The position numbers were made by a program, and so were the translations under genes. A DNA stretch of 64,000 nucleotides from Hyparrhenia diplandra (lineage: Eukaryota > Streptophyta > Magnoliopsida > Poales > Poaceae), in assembly GCA_015847255.1 (NCBI GenBank), contig JADLZK010013210.1, positions 62,001-126,000 of the forward strand. The letters are read 5' to 3'. Below, one piece after another: positions 43,611 through 54,339 of the stretch. Under the pieces are notes generated by a model that worked only from the letters and a program-made list of their open reading frames with translations, ran no database searches and was not told the origin of the DNA. Position 1 is the first letter of the stretch. Each line of letters begins with the position of its first letter.

Positions 43611-46600
43611 TGGGATTAGGACCTATCTTCACCTACTAGATGGTAGGATCCTTGTGTAGATGCACTGCATTCTTATATTCTCGCGCATATGATAGAGAAT
43701 GGATGACCGTGCGTGGATATACGATGGCTGGAGGAGTTTTGGAGATTATGACCTTGAATGGGTTAAGAAGAGCAGTGATTTCGTGGACAAGGCTTTTCAG
43801 AATGCTTTAGGTGCGAGTAAGGTTTGGTGTCCATGCAAGAAATGTGAGAATAAAAAAAGGCAAAGTAAGGAGGACATGTCTAAACATCTTCCCAAGTATG
43901 GATGGACGGATGGCTATAAGCGGTGGATCTTCTATGGTGAAACCGGCGTATGAGAGATGAGGTCGTGAGGCAACGTATCGATGATCTTGCTTCGATGCGG
44001 GATAGGAGACATGATAGATGACTTTCATGCCGAAACTTTGAGCAAGGACTTGGGGATGAGGGGAGGAGGAGCCAGAAGAAACCGCAAAGGCCTATTATAC
44101 CATGTTGGAGGCGGCACAGAAACCCCTTCACGACTATTGTGAGGTCTCCAAACTAGATGCCATTTCACGCCTTATGGACTTGAAGGCCCGATGCAATATT
44201 AGTCGAGACGGCTTCACCGACATGTTGACGATCTTTGGGGGCTTGCTTCCGCGAGGTCACGTGCTGCCAAAGAACATGTACGAGTCAGAGAAACTCCTCA
44301 AGGTACTCAAGATGCCATACGAGCAGATACATGCTTGTGAGAATGGGTGTGTCTTATTTAGGAAAGAGTACAAAGATGATACGCACTGTCCAAAGTGTAA
44401 ATCCTCAAGGTTCATAGAGGTAGACCCTGGTGAAGACGGTGAGAAGAGGCAGCTTAAGGTCCCCGTGAAAATCCTACGGTACCTTCCCTTCGGACCGAGG
44501 TTACAACGGATGTACATGACCGAGGAGTCTACGAAACAGATGACATGGCACAAAGATGGGCGTCGCTACAATCCAGATAAGATGGTACAGCCATCCGATG
44601 CCGAAGCATGGACCCATTTCAGCAATATTCATCCTGACAAAGCTATGGAGGCTCGTAATAATGCGTGTTGCACTAGCAAACAGATGGGTTCAATCCTTAT
44701 GGAATGATGGCTGCCCCATACACTTGTTGGCCTGTATTCGTTATCCCGTGAATCTCCCTCGGGCGTGCGCTTTCAACGAAGAACATTCTTTTGTCTTTGA
44801 TAATTCCTGGCCACCCGGGAAATAAAATGGGTGTGTTCTTAGAGCCTGTGATTGATGAATTGATCAAAGGTTGGAATGAAGGGTTTTGGACGTACGACCG
44901 AGCTTTGAAGAGAAATTTTTGGATGTACGTGTAGTACCACTACTCCCTGCATGATTTCTTGGCGTATAGGATATTACGTGGCTGGGGTGTGTGCACGGCA
45001 AGTTCCCTTGCCTAGTATGCAAGGCGGTTTGTGAGGTTCACTGGTTGAAGAAGGGTGGCAAAGTATTCTACTGCGTTCGACAAGCATCGGCAGTTCCTCC
45101 CTCCCGACCATGCATTCAGGCTAGACAAGAAGAACTTTACGAAAGGTCTCCAAGTTAAGGACCCAGAACCGGAGATGATGACATCTGCTGAGGTACGTGC
45201 TCAAGTGGATTCTCTTGTGGCTGATGAAAATGGTGTCTTTGTGGGTTATGGCGAGGATCATGCATGGACTCACAAGTCGAGGATTAGAGAGCCTCCCTAT
45301 TATGATGACCTTCTTCTTCCACATAACCTTGATTTAATGCATCTTGAAAAGAACATCGCCGAGTATTTTCTTGGAACATTCATGGAAACTAGCAAGTCAA
45401 AGGACAACTGTTAAGGCTAGAATTGATCCGGCGAGTTGTGTGACGTAACCGAAGCAAGAAATGAAGCCTCCTAGCAATGGCAAGAGATGGAAAAAACCTA
45501 AGGCCGATTATGTGTTGAGCAGACCCCAAAGGAGGGAAGTACCGCAATGGTTTTGAAATTAATGTTCTACGATGGGTATGCGGCAAACTGAGGAGGGGGA
45601 GTGAACTTATCTACTATGCGAATCAATGGGCTCAAGAGTCATGACTACCACATATGGATGGAGCGGCTTCTTCGGTGATGCTTCGAGGCTATGTCCTCGA
45701 TCATGTCCGGCATGTGATGGCAGAGTTGAGCAATTTCTTTCGGCAACTTTGTGCTAAAGAGTTATCTCGGACCACACTAGAAGAAATGGAAAAAATGGCA
45801 CCTGTGTTGGTCTGTAAGTTGGAGAAGATATTTCCGCCAGGCTTCTTCATTCCGATGGTGTATTTGATTTTGCACCTTCCATATGAGGCAAGGGTGGGTG
45901 GCCCCGCACGATTTCGTTGGCGCTATCTTTGTTGAGAGAGTTCGAAGCATGTTCGGTCCGATTTGTAAAAATAAGTGTAAGATTGAGGGTTCCATCGCGA
46001 GAAGCAAAGGTTCGGGCAGGAGGTGTCGAGACTTCACATCAAAATACTATGGTGATAACCTTCCTAGCTCGCATTATCCACCCCTCGTTACAATGCCGAT
46101 GAAAATGAATCAACCCTCAGCCTTTTCCAAGGAGAACTAGGACGTGCAAGTGGTTCAAAAATAAAGATCTTGACAAATCCAGAGTGGATCAGTATAATGA
46201 ATTATGTACTTTTCAACCTGGACGAAGTGCTTCCTTACATATAGTAAGTCACAACTCTAAGCATAGAACCTACTTGTCTTCTAGTACTTAATATTCTCGC
46301 ATACAACCCTTTTGTCTCTCGTTGGTATAGGAAATTTCAAAGGCAATTCGCATCAACGAACGCCGCCGCTGAAGCACATGAATTGGACGCCCTACTTAGG
46401 CAGGGTGCTGGCAATGGAAAACCCGATTTCATTAGTTGGTTCAAACGCCAGGTACTGTCCAATTCATGTTAAATAACGTCTCGTTTGATATGCTAACGAA
46501 CTATCTCATTTCATTTATCTCGCTTGAGCTTGCGAGGCGACCGATCCGGGTATGCATCCCGAGCTCATACAGGTTGCCAATGGCTTTGAGACCAGGGTTA

Positions 46601-47435
46601 GGTCATTTACCGGTTATGACGTGAATGGATATCGCTACCACACAACGAGCTATGAGCAGAATCGACCAAACCGAAAAACCACAAATACCGGAGTTTTCAC
46701 TAAAGGTGATGATAGAACTAGCACTAAAGGTTATTATGGAAGAATTTAAGAAATATACGAGCTCCATTTCCCCGGCTCTAAACGGCTTGCTCCCTCGCCG
46801 CTAGTAGAAATATGATGATCCGTGACGATTTATTTGCGTGTGGCCGCACACACTTTAAATCACGAAGGATATGTCTTCTATGACGAAATTTCCATTTTCG
46901 TCATTAGTGTGCGATGACGAAGTTTTGGCTTGAATATTATTGGCGATACTGACAATAAGGTCACAGAACAATTAAAAGAGTTCGTCATAGATTGTGTTTT
47001 GCTATGTCGACTCGTTTGGCACACCTAATGATCAAACAACTTGGTCACAGATCAGTTTTGGTAATCATCATTAGATAACCATGCGTTTTTCGACGCGTTG
47101 CTCCCCGACGGCGTGGGTTGCGTGCGGCGCTTCTCGCTTTATTTTTTGGCGCCACAGCTCGCTTCCCGCTTTATTTTTTGGCGCCACACGGCCGCCGCTC
47201 CACTGTAGGTTGGGCTTTGCCTAGAGTCCCCCACGGCCCGCTCCATTTTTATTTACAAAGTGGGCTATAGGTCCCGCTGCATTAGTTGGGCCTTTCCCAC
47301 ATGGCCTGGCCTGCTCCATGTTTTTTTTTTGAAGTGGGCCCTAGGTCGACGGTGGTGATTTTCAGCCCGACCCGTGGGTTCCCCCTATCGAAGTTGCGCT
47401 CAGGTTAATAGAATTTCGCAAAAAAACAGCTCCCG

Positions 47436-47500
47436 CGGAAGGTCAAACCCGCGACCAGGCGTTGCACTGGTAGGAGCGCTACCACTACACTACATGACCT
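47436..47500 (-). other. tRNA-like (pol III box A/B) relic
   Basis: On the minus strand, box A TAGTGTAGTGG and box B GGGTTTGACC are spaced about as in a tRNA (ggtagcgctcctaccagtg between them). No intact acceptor stem was seen. It could be a tRNA-derived SINE head. Confidence 0.35.
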
Positions 47501-48447
47501 TTCATGTTAAAGTTATGAAGTTTGTTTATTTGTTAGCTGATTAATAAATTTCTCTATGATGTCACACGTTATGGTCCGACCCATGATCGTGTTAACATGA
47601 GCCCCGATCACAAACATACGAGGGCGGTGAGGGTAGTGGAGTCGCGGCGGCGACGTTGTAGCACTGGCATAGCATCACCTGCACTCATCGCGAGGGCAGA
47701 GCAACGCCGGGCGTGGACAAAACTACAAGATTGGTTCGATGAATTTGTGTTTGAATTATATATGTGTTCACAGATGCATATATGAAAGGCTTTGAAGAGT
47801 TTATGAAATTTGTTAAAGAAAGATTTCTCGAAGACACGAAGATATGTTGTCCTTGCCGCGATTTTCTACACAATATTACCTAAGTATGGTGGTTCATCCG
47901 GGATGTTGGTGAGTAGAAAAAAAGAAAACAAAAAAATAGCACCAAAGTTGGGTACCCGGGGCCGTAGGCTAGAAAACCTTTATGTCCTAACCAGTTGGTC
48001 CACAAGTACATGTTAGTTTTTGCTTGCAACCAACGCTGATATCCATCTAAAGGGTAACAGCTCGGTGCCAGCCTAGCTATGGCCTAACTCAGTCATGTGT
48101 GTGGACGTCCCCAACCCAATCCATGCCAAAAAAAAAAAAAAAAAAAAAAATCAAGGATTCCAACCTCCACCGTCATGTTGGGTGGAGACGAATTTAACTA
48201 ATAAATCATGTGAATCTTTTTGTTAAATGTTTTCAGCTACCTCTATATAGACGAAACTACTATATCAATTGAAGTTAATCAAATTATTGTACTCTTGCAA
48301 TTTGTTTATGTGCTCTAAAAATTATGAATTTTTTATGCTAGCTTACTTTTCACGTGTATGATTTGTGATAAAAATTTCATGATTATTGGATATAGTATTA
48401 GTGAGTTATCAATTATCTTGCAAAAATGTTAAAAAATATGCTTTGTA

Positions 48448-48508
48448 ATGGGTTTGAACCATGAAGCAAGAGCATTATAACCACTTGTCTTTCCATTGAG
48501 CTACAACA
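48448..48508 (-). other. tRNA-like (pol III box A/B) relic
   Basis: On the minus strand, box A TAGCTCAATGG matches the consensus exactly, and box B GGTTCAAACCC is near-consensus, about 35 bases apart. The arms outside are degenerate, so it is not called as a functional tRNA. Confidence 0.38.
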
Positions 48509-48764
48509 ACTTCTATGCCATTTGGTGAACTTTAGCCTATATATATGAACCATCTACGCTAGCAAGTAATGCACCTCCACCATCCACTCATGAAGTTCGT
48601 TACGAATTGTTGGACAACTATAGTTTCTCTTTTTAATCTTAACTAAAAGTTCTAACTAGTCTTTCTCCCTCATACGAACTCGAAATGTGTTGATTCTTTT
48701 TTCTAAATGATTCTAAAAGCATTCTCTATCATCTCATAAAACTTTCAAACGATTTTGACAAAGT

Positions 48765-49860
48765 GGCCCACATCTCTCACACAATGTCCCACATCTCTCA
48801 CACATGTCCTAGTCGCTAGGTTAGAGATGCTCACGCTAGTGTGAGATTTGTAATACCACTTTCTCAAAATCATCTCAAACTTTTTGAGGGCGTTTATGGA
48901 GCCAAACTATAGTGTTGTGTGCATTTGTGCAATTTTTAGACCAAGTTTACCCTATTGTAATTATTTGTTAATTTACTCAACAAAAAATATTAAAAATACC
49001 CTAATGTAGCTAAAAATTCTAAAAATTTACAAGGACACCTCCTTTTAGTGTAGAATCTCGACAAAAAAATTTGAGTCGATTCAGAGATAGTGTTGATGCA
49101 CATCCTCACAATGGCCCACATCGCTCAGCGATGTCCTAGTCAAAAGATGAGAGATGCTCATGCTAGTGTGAGATGTGTAGTACCACTTTCTCCAAATTAT
49201 CTCAAACGTTTTTAGGGTATTTATGGAGCCAAACTATAGTGTTGTGTGCATTTGTGTAATTTTAGACCAAGTTTACCTATTACTGTAATTATTTGTTGAT
49301 TTACTCAACAAAAAATGTTAAAAATACCCTAATATAGCTAAAAATTCTAAAAATTTACAAGGACACCTCCTTTTAGTGTAGAATCTCGACAAAAAAAATT
49401 TGAGTCGATTCAGAGATAGTGTTGATGCACATCCTCACAATGGCCCACATCGCTCATCGATGTCCTAGTCAAAAGATGAGAGATGCTCATGCTAGTGTGA
49501 GATGTGTAGTACCACTTTCTCCAAATCGTCTCAAACTTTTTAGGGTGTTTATGGAGCCAAACTATTGTGTTGTGTGCATTTGTGTAATTTTTAGACCAAG
49601 TTTACCTATTATCTGTAATTATTTGTTGATTTTCTCAACAAAAGATATAAAAAATGCACTAATGTAGCTACAAAAATCTAAAACTTTGCAAGAACACATC
49701 CTTCTAGTGTAGAATCTTGACAAAAAAATTTGAGTCGATTCAGAGAAAGTGTTGATGCACATCCTCACTATGGCCCACATCTTTCACACATGTCCTAGTT
49801 AAAAGGTGAGAGATGCTAATGCAAGTGTGAGATGTGTAGTACCATTTTGTTAAAATCACT
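48765..49860. repeat. Tandem array of about 329-bp units
   Basis: A unit containing tagaatctcgacaaaaa, gtgttgatgcacatcctcac, gagatgctcatgctagtgtg and ggagccaaactatagtgttg occurs about 3.3 times. The motif tagaatct(c/t)g recurs at 49051, 49379 and 49710 (spacing 328 and 331). Units are similar but not identical; the first is partial. No function is apparent. Confidence 0.85.
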
Positions 49861-50212
49861 TGAATTTTTTTGTGATGCTTGTACACTAAAATGTGTTTAG
49901 ATTTGTCTAGCCACTACAGTAGTAACCAAACTTAGTCATGAGAAAATATGATTAAAATAAAATGCGTAGATCTAAAAAAATGTTATAGAAGTTTGTAGTT
50001 GACACTTTTTTTTTTTATCGGATATCATTTTATCATCATAAGTAACTAATATTAGGAAAACATGCACTAAAATTATTTATAATATTGTAATCTAATTTTC
50101 TTTTTGTGCTAGAATTCTATTTTGGGCCATAATACCCGTTGGCCCAAATTAGTGGATGGATGATCTCAGTTGTCCAGGTACGTAGAACGATTCATATTGT
50201 GGCCACCACATA

Positions 50213-51146
50213 TGAGTTCAGCGTCGATCCACGCTCCCAACCCTAACTCCCCACAGCCGCCGCGCTCTCTTCTCTCGCGGTCTCGTGGATCCAGCGCCTC
50301 CAGTGAATCTCTTCGACTCCGTTCAAGAGAGGGCGACAGGGGAGGCGATCCGTTCCTAGGGCCGAATCCACCGGTTCCCCTCCCCTCCGACGGCCTCGCG
50401 GCGTCGCTCCGACGGCCGACCGGCCTTCCGTTCCTCGTTGGCTTGCTGTTCCTGGCGCTCCGCCCCGTCGAGTCGCGGGACATGAGGTTCTGGCCCGTCC
50501 ACCCTCCGTCGTTCAGGTCGTCGCCGAGCCCACGCTATATATATGTTTCTCTGATCCACCCAGCTCCGTCGATCCTCATCATTTTCAGCTTTTAGTGACT
50601 TCAATTTCTGAATTCTGATGCCTCCCTCCGTGCGTGCATGACTTCCGTGGATCGGTACTCGGCAGAGGCGGCGAAAGTGGTGTCGTGTATGCTGCGGTGT
50701 GAGCCCTTTTGTAGGTGCTAAGAAATTGAGAAAAAAAATGCTCGTACAGGAAAGCAAGCCTTCGTGGAATAAAACCTGTATTCTAACAGTGAAGTGCGTG
50801 TGGTCAGATGCGTCAAGTTCAATAGCCAAGTAAGTAGTCTGTTGCGATGCATGCTTGCCATCGCTGATTCCTAAGACTGCTATGCATCGGCTCTCTTTCC
50901 ATCCAGCAGGTCGCTGAGCGCAATAGCTTCATGGAGGGAGTGAAACTAGAGAGGGAAAGGCAACGTAAGGTTTGTTGTCTATATCCATCTTCTGAAACTG
51001 AAACTCAAATTTATTTATTTGTTCATTGGTGTTGGTGCTATCGTCTTTCTCATGTCTCTCTTTGGCTGCATTGGAGCAGGGACAAGCAACACAAGCTACT
51101 TGTGTTTCGTGTCCTGTTTAATGTGCCTCTTATACATCATTATGTT
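50213..51146 (+). pseudogene. Captured host-gene pieces, one tetraspanin-like
   Basis: Inside the nested insertion. An ATG at 50213 opens a GC-rich, Ser/Arg/Pro-rich frame to about 50515 with a hydrophobic run (FLVGLLFLALRPVESRD); its codon use differs sharply from the AT-rich surroundings. A piece with acceptor and donor (50911-50970, VAERNSFMEGVKLERERQRK) follows. At 51022-51146 the frame FIGVGAIVFLMSLFGCIGAG...LMCLLYIIM resembles a tetraspanin transmembrane-2/3 region with its Gly-Cys turn. That last piece is cut by a hAT element. A further exon-like piece (AAGLRFTGIKIRICPHGHK, from 52899) lies beyond. The tetraspanin call rests on pattern only; the pieces may come from different genes. 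Confidence 0.42.
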
Positions 51147-52115
51147 TAAGGTTGAAAACGGAACGGAAAATTCCGAGTTCGACCGCACCGTTTTCTTCTT
51201 TTGACCCGATCGATTTCGTTTTTTTCGGACAAATTCGGATTCGGTTCGAAATTCGAACAAAAAATTCGAACTCGGAACGAATTCGGTTTGGACCTTGTTC
51301 GACCGATTTCCACATTTCTATATTAGATTCGAACTGGTTCCGTATTTCAACCCATCTTACATGTAGGATGAAAGCCCAATATACACAACTCAATGAATCC
51401 TGGCCCAGCCCAATGACGCCGCTTCCACAGCGCCTCCGTGAATCCTGGCGTCGGCGTTTCTCCTTCCTTGACCGTGACCCGTGATTCCTGCGCTTCTTCC
51501 TCGACGCCTCGTCTCCTTCCATCCCAATCCCCAGTGGATTCCCCACCTCTATTTCCTTCCTAATCCTCAATCCTGGCGACACCACCCCACCCCGACGGCA
51601 GGCCACGCTAGAGCGACGCGTCCCAGACTCCCAGCCACGAGGCAGCGCCGCCAGCGTCGCCAGTCTACTATTTTTTAGACTGCTAGTGAATGGGTCTGAA
51701 CTTTTATGTAGCAACGCTCTTGGTAGTGAACGATGTCTGCTATTTTTAGCCTGCTAGTGATCGGGTCTGAACTTTTTGTGAACGATTTCTCATGCTTGTA
51801 GAATGGTTGGGATGCACGTCACTTTTATGTATACATGCAAATCAAATGTCGTACACTTGTTAACTATCATATGCACTTGAACTAAACCATGCACTTGTTT
51901 AAAGTAATGAACTATGGGATGGAATTCCGTATTAAATTTCGTATATCGACCGTGTTCGACATAAGTTCGCTTTCGAATTGGTCCGTTTTCGACATTCCGT
52001 AAGTTCGTGTTCGTGTTCGGCTTTACCGTATTCGTTTTTCGTTTTTCGTATTCAAATGTAGAAATAGAAAACGGTTGAGGTGTTTTTCGACCGAGTTCGA
52101 CCGTTTTCATCCTTA
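51147..52115. mobile_element. hAT-type non-autonomous element, 969 bp
   Basis: The 15-bp ends TAAGGTTGAAAACGG and CCGTTTTCATCCTTA are inverse with one mismatch. A perfect 8-bp TSD ATTATGTT is present at 51139-51146 and 52116-52123. Subterminal zones are full of ttcgaa/ttcgac motifs. It shares termini with the 371-bp element at 15475-15845. No transposase was seen. Confidence 0.92.
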
Positions 52116-54339
52116 ATTATGTTGTCTTCTCTAAAAAAGATTTCATTTGTCATACACAAGACACTAAAAAGTACTACTTGGAATTATTCTCAACATTAAA
52201 TCTAGACACAGTATTTGTAGCTGAACCTGCTAAATCAATAAATAAATTTATTTCTGTAGTACTCTGAACGTAAATCTTATAGAACAACAGTAGTAGAGGT
52301 AATAAGATTTTAAATATTTCTGTAGCCCTATGATGTGTCGTAGTAAATATTTAATTAACATTTTATAATGATAGGGTCATAGTATTAATTCAAGCTTGTT
52401 TCCTTTGACTTATAACTCGTACAACTTCGAATTAGTTAGTGTTTAACCAAATTTAGTATCAAATTTACATTACCAAAGTCATTGCATCAGTCCATTGAAT
52501 TGTTACTTATTTAGTTATTTACACATGTTCTTTCCACTTGTAAAGCTCCGCTCTTTACTCGTGTAGTCATGCTAGGTCCATTGATCATGAAGCAATAGCT
52601 CTTCATTTAGTGCATGCTGCTATCTTTAGCACACACGCTGTTGTCTAGCCATCTAGTGGACAAGAGTCTTTCTTCTGCACGCTGCTGTCTTGCCATCCAA
52701 TGAATAAGAGCCTGTTTGTTATTTACTTGATAAAGTTCAACTTGTTCTTTATTGGTCCTTTTGTCCTACACTAGTGAATAATTAGAATTTGAGGTCTGGA
52801 CTATGCATTTGATGGCCTAGTCTTGTGCTCTTCTCATTCTGCAACAACACACCTATGTTTTTTCACTAATTGATCCTTTATTTTTTTTCTTATTACAGGC
52901 TGCTGGTTTGCGGTTCACAGGGATAAAGATCCGCATCTGCCCTCATGGCCACAAAGTCACTTTATCACAGTAGTCATCAGTGCCATGATACAAGTTGCTA
53001 TCGTTAGAAGCCCATAATTCTTAGTGTATGTATATGGGTTGTAATAGATGTTTCTGTCTTTGAAATGAGTACAATTTTTGTGGAGCGTTGGAATACTGGA
53101 TCTATTTATTTTTGGAATTTTATTTGATCATTTCAATATTATTTGCAAATAGTAATGAAACCATGTGCATCTCTGTGATGAAATTGATGTCTTTAGTGAT
53201 GAATATATAATTATTGCTGTGATGAATTGGTAATTACATCTGTGACGAAAATGAAAACCAATAATAGCTTGCCACGTGGCGGACCAAAATAAACGGCGTT
53301 AGACGACAGCTTATGACGAACACGTGTCTAATGCAAATCGTCACTGATTGTTAACGGCGCCGTCTAGAACGCCGACAGTTAGTCGATAATGATGAAAACG
53401 ATGGTTCTTCCATGACTAAAAGGCATCGTCATAGATTGAAACCACTTCCATGACGACACTTCATTCGTCACTGAATATAGGCACATCTGTGACGAAAATA
53501 TACATTTCGTCACCGATGACCAAATGTGACGCCGACCTTTTTGACGATTTCGTAAACGTCACTAGCTTGTCACGAATGAATTCCAAAGCTGACGTTTCGG
53601 CGTCTTCGGTGACCATAGGGGAACGTCACCCATGTCAACATACCTACTTGCCATTGGTTCGATCCTAAAATAACAAATTCGGACCTCGAACAACTTGGGA
53701 TTGTTCAGATTCGACAAGATTCCCCAGATGGCCGTAGATGATGTCTACATTGTGGCTCAACATGCCACACAAGTTTATTATCTCCCATGGTGTTGCCGGG
53801 ATGACGAGCGGCTTAAGGGTTGGGATGTTGTGCGAGAAGGTATTGCCACACGGTAGACTACCCGTCCCAAATAGGGACGATTACTATTTTAATGCAAACA
53901 CATATGAGGGAGAGTTCTTCCAAGAAGAAGGGCTACAAGGTAAATTTGTGATAGAAATAACGGGCCCAACGAAATGGAAGTAGACAATGAAAGTGTTGTT
54001 GATGATGAGGAGGACAAGGAGGTTCGAGATGCGAAGGACTTACAATTACTTGAGAAATTACTTAAGGACAAATGCAAATCTTCGACGTCGTTCCTCCTCC
54101 CATGGATCCCGCCAATCTTCATATGTTGGAAGACGTAGACATGGATGATAGTGATCATGAGGATTATGATCCGACGGTCGAAATCATGACAGGGATGAGG
54201 ATTATTTCTAATACATGTAATACTATGCATCTCTTAATAATTATGTTTCGATTATTGTTTTTCATCTCTTCATAATTATGTTCTATTTAATTTTGTATTT
54301 TTACTAATTATGTACATCTAATTGCAGGTCATTCAAAAG

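Larger units (their letters stand above)
46793..53640. mobile_element. 6.8-kb nested insertion inside the DUF4216 region of tnp2
   Basis: Boundaries are inferred from where DUF4216 coding sequence stops and resumes. Both ends carry dense TGACGAA / TTCGTCA motifs in both orientations (46815-47060 and 53200-53630), like subterminal repeats of another DNA transposon. The left edge CGCTAGTAGAAATATGATG could be a CACTA terminus with one changed base; no TAGTG was found on the right and no clear TSD. It contains two tRNA-like relics, a 329-bp tandem array, exon-like captured sequence and a hAT element, and no transposase gene, so it was mobilised in trans. Confidence 0.6.
43699..54200 (+). pseudogene. 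tnp2-type CACTA transposase, multiply broken
   Basis: Starts MDDRAWIYDG at 43699 with the transposase-associated domain (VWCPCKKCENK, KHLPKYGWTDGY). The TNP2 domain follows at about 44040-44705 (HDYCEVSKLDAISRLMDL, ACENGCVLFRKEY, DTHCPKCKSSRF, LPFGPRLQRMYM) and continues in other frames to about 45410 (LLPHNLDLMHLEKNIAEY). DUF4218 lies at 45654-46140 (GYVLDHVRHVMAELSNFF). DUF4216 is split: 46548-46792 (VRSFTGYDVNGYRYHTTSY, then IYELHFPGSKR) and, after the nested insertion, from about 53640 (CHWFDPKITNSDLEQLG, then DDVYIVAQHATQVYYLPWC), with an acidic tail to about 54200. At 44671-44690 GCAAACAG replaces the GCAACAG needed for the conserved ALATDGFNPYG motif, a one-base gain. Many other stops occur, so no transposase can be made. 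Confidence 0.88.

Noticed and set aside
47436..48508. Functional tRNA genes
   Set aside because: Box A and B are present but acceptor and anticodon stems are degenerate.
48765..49860. CRISPR-like repeat structure
   Set aside because: The repeats are long (about 329 bp), contiguous and without spacers, in plant DNA. This is an ordinary tandem array.
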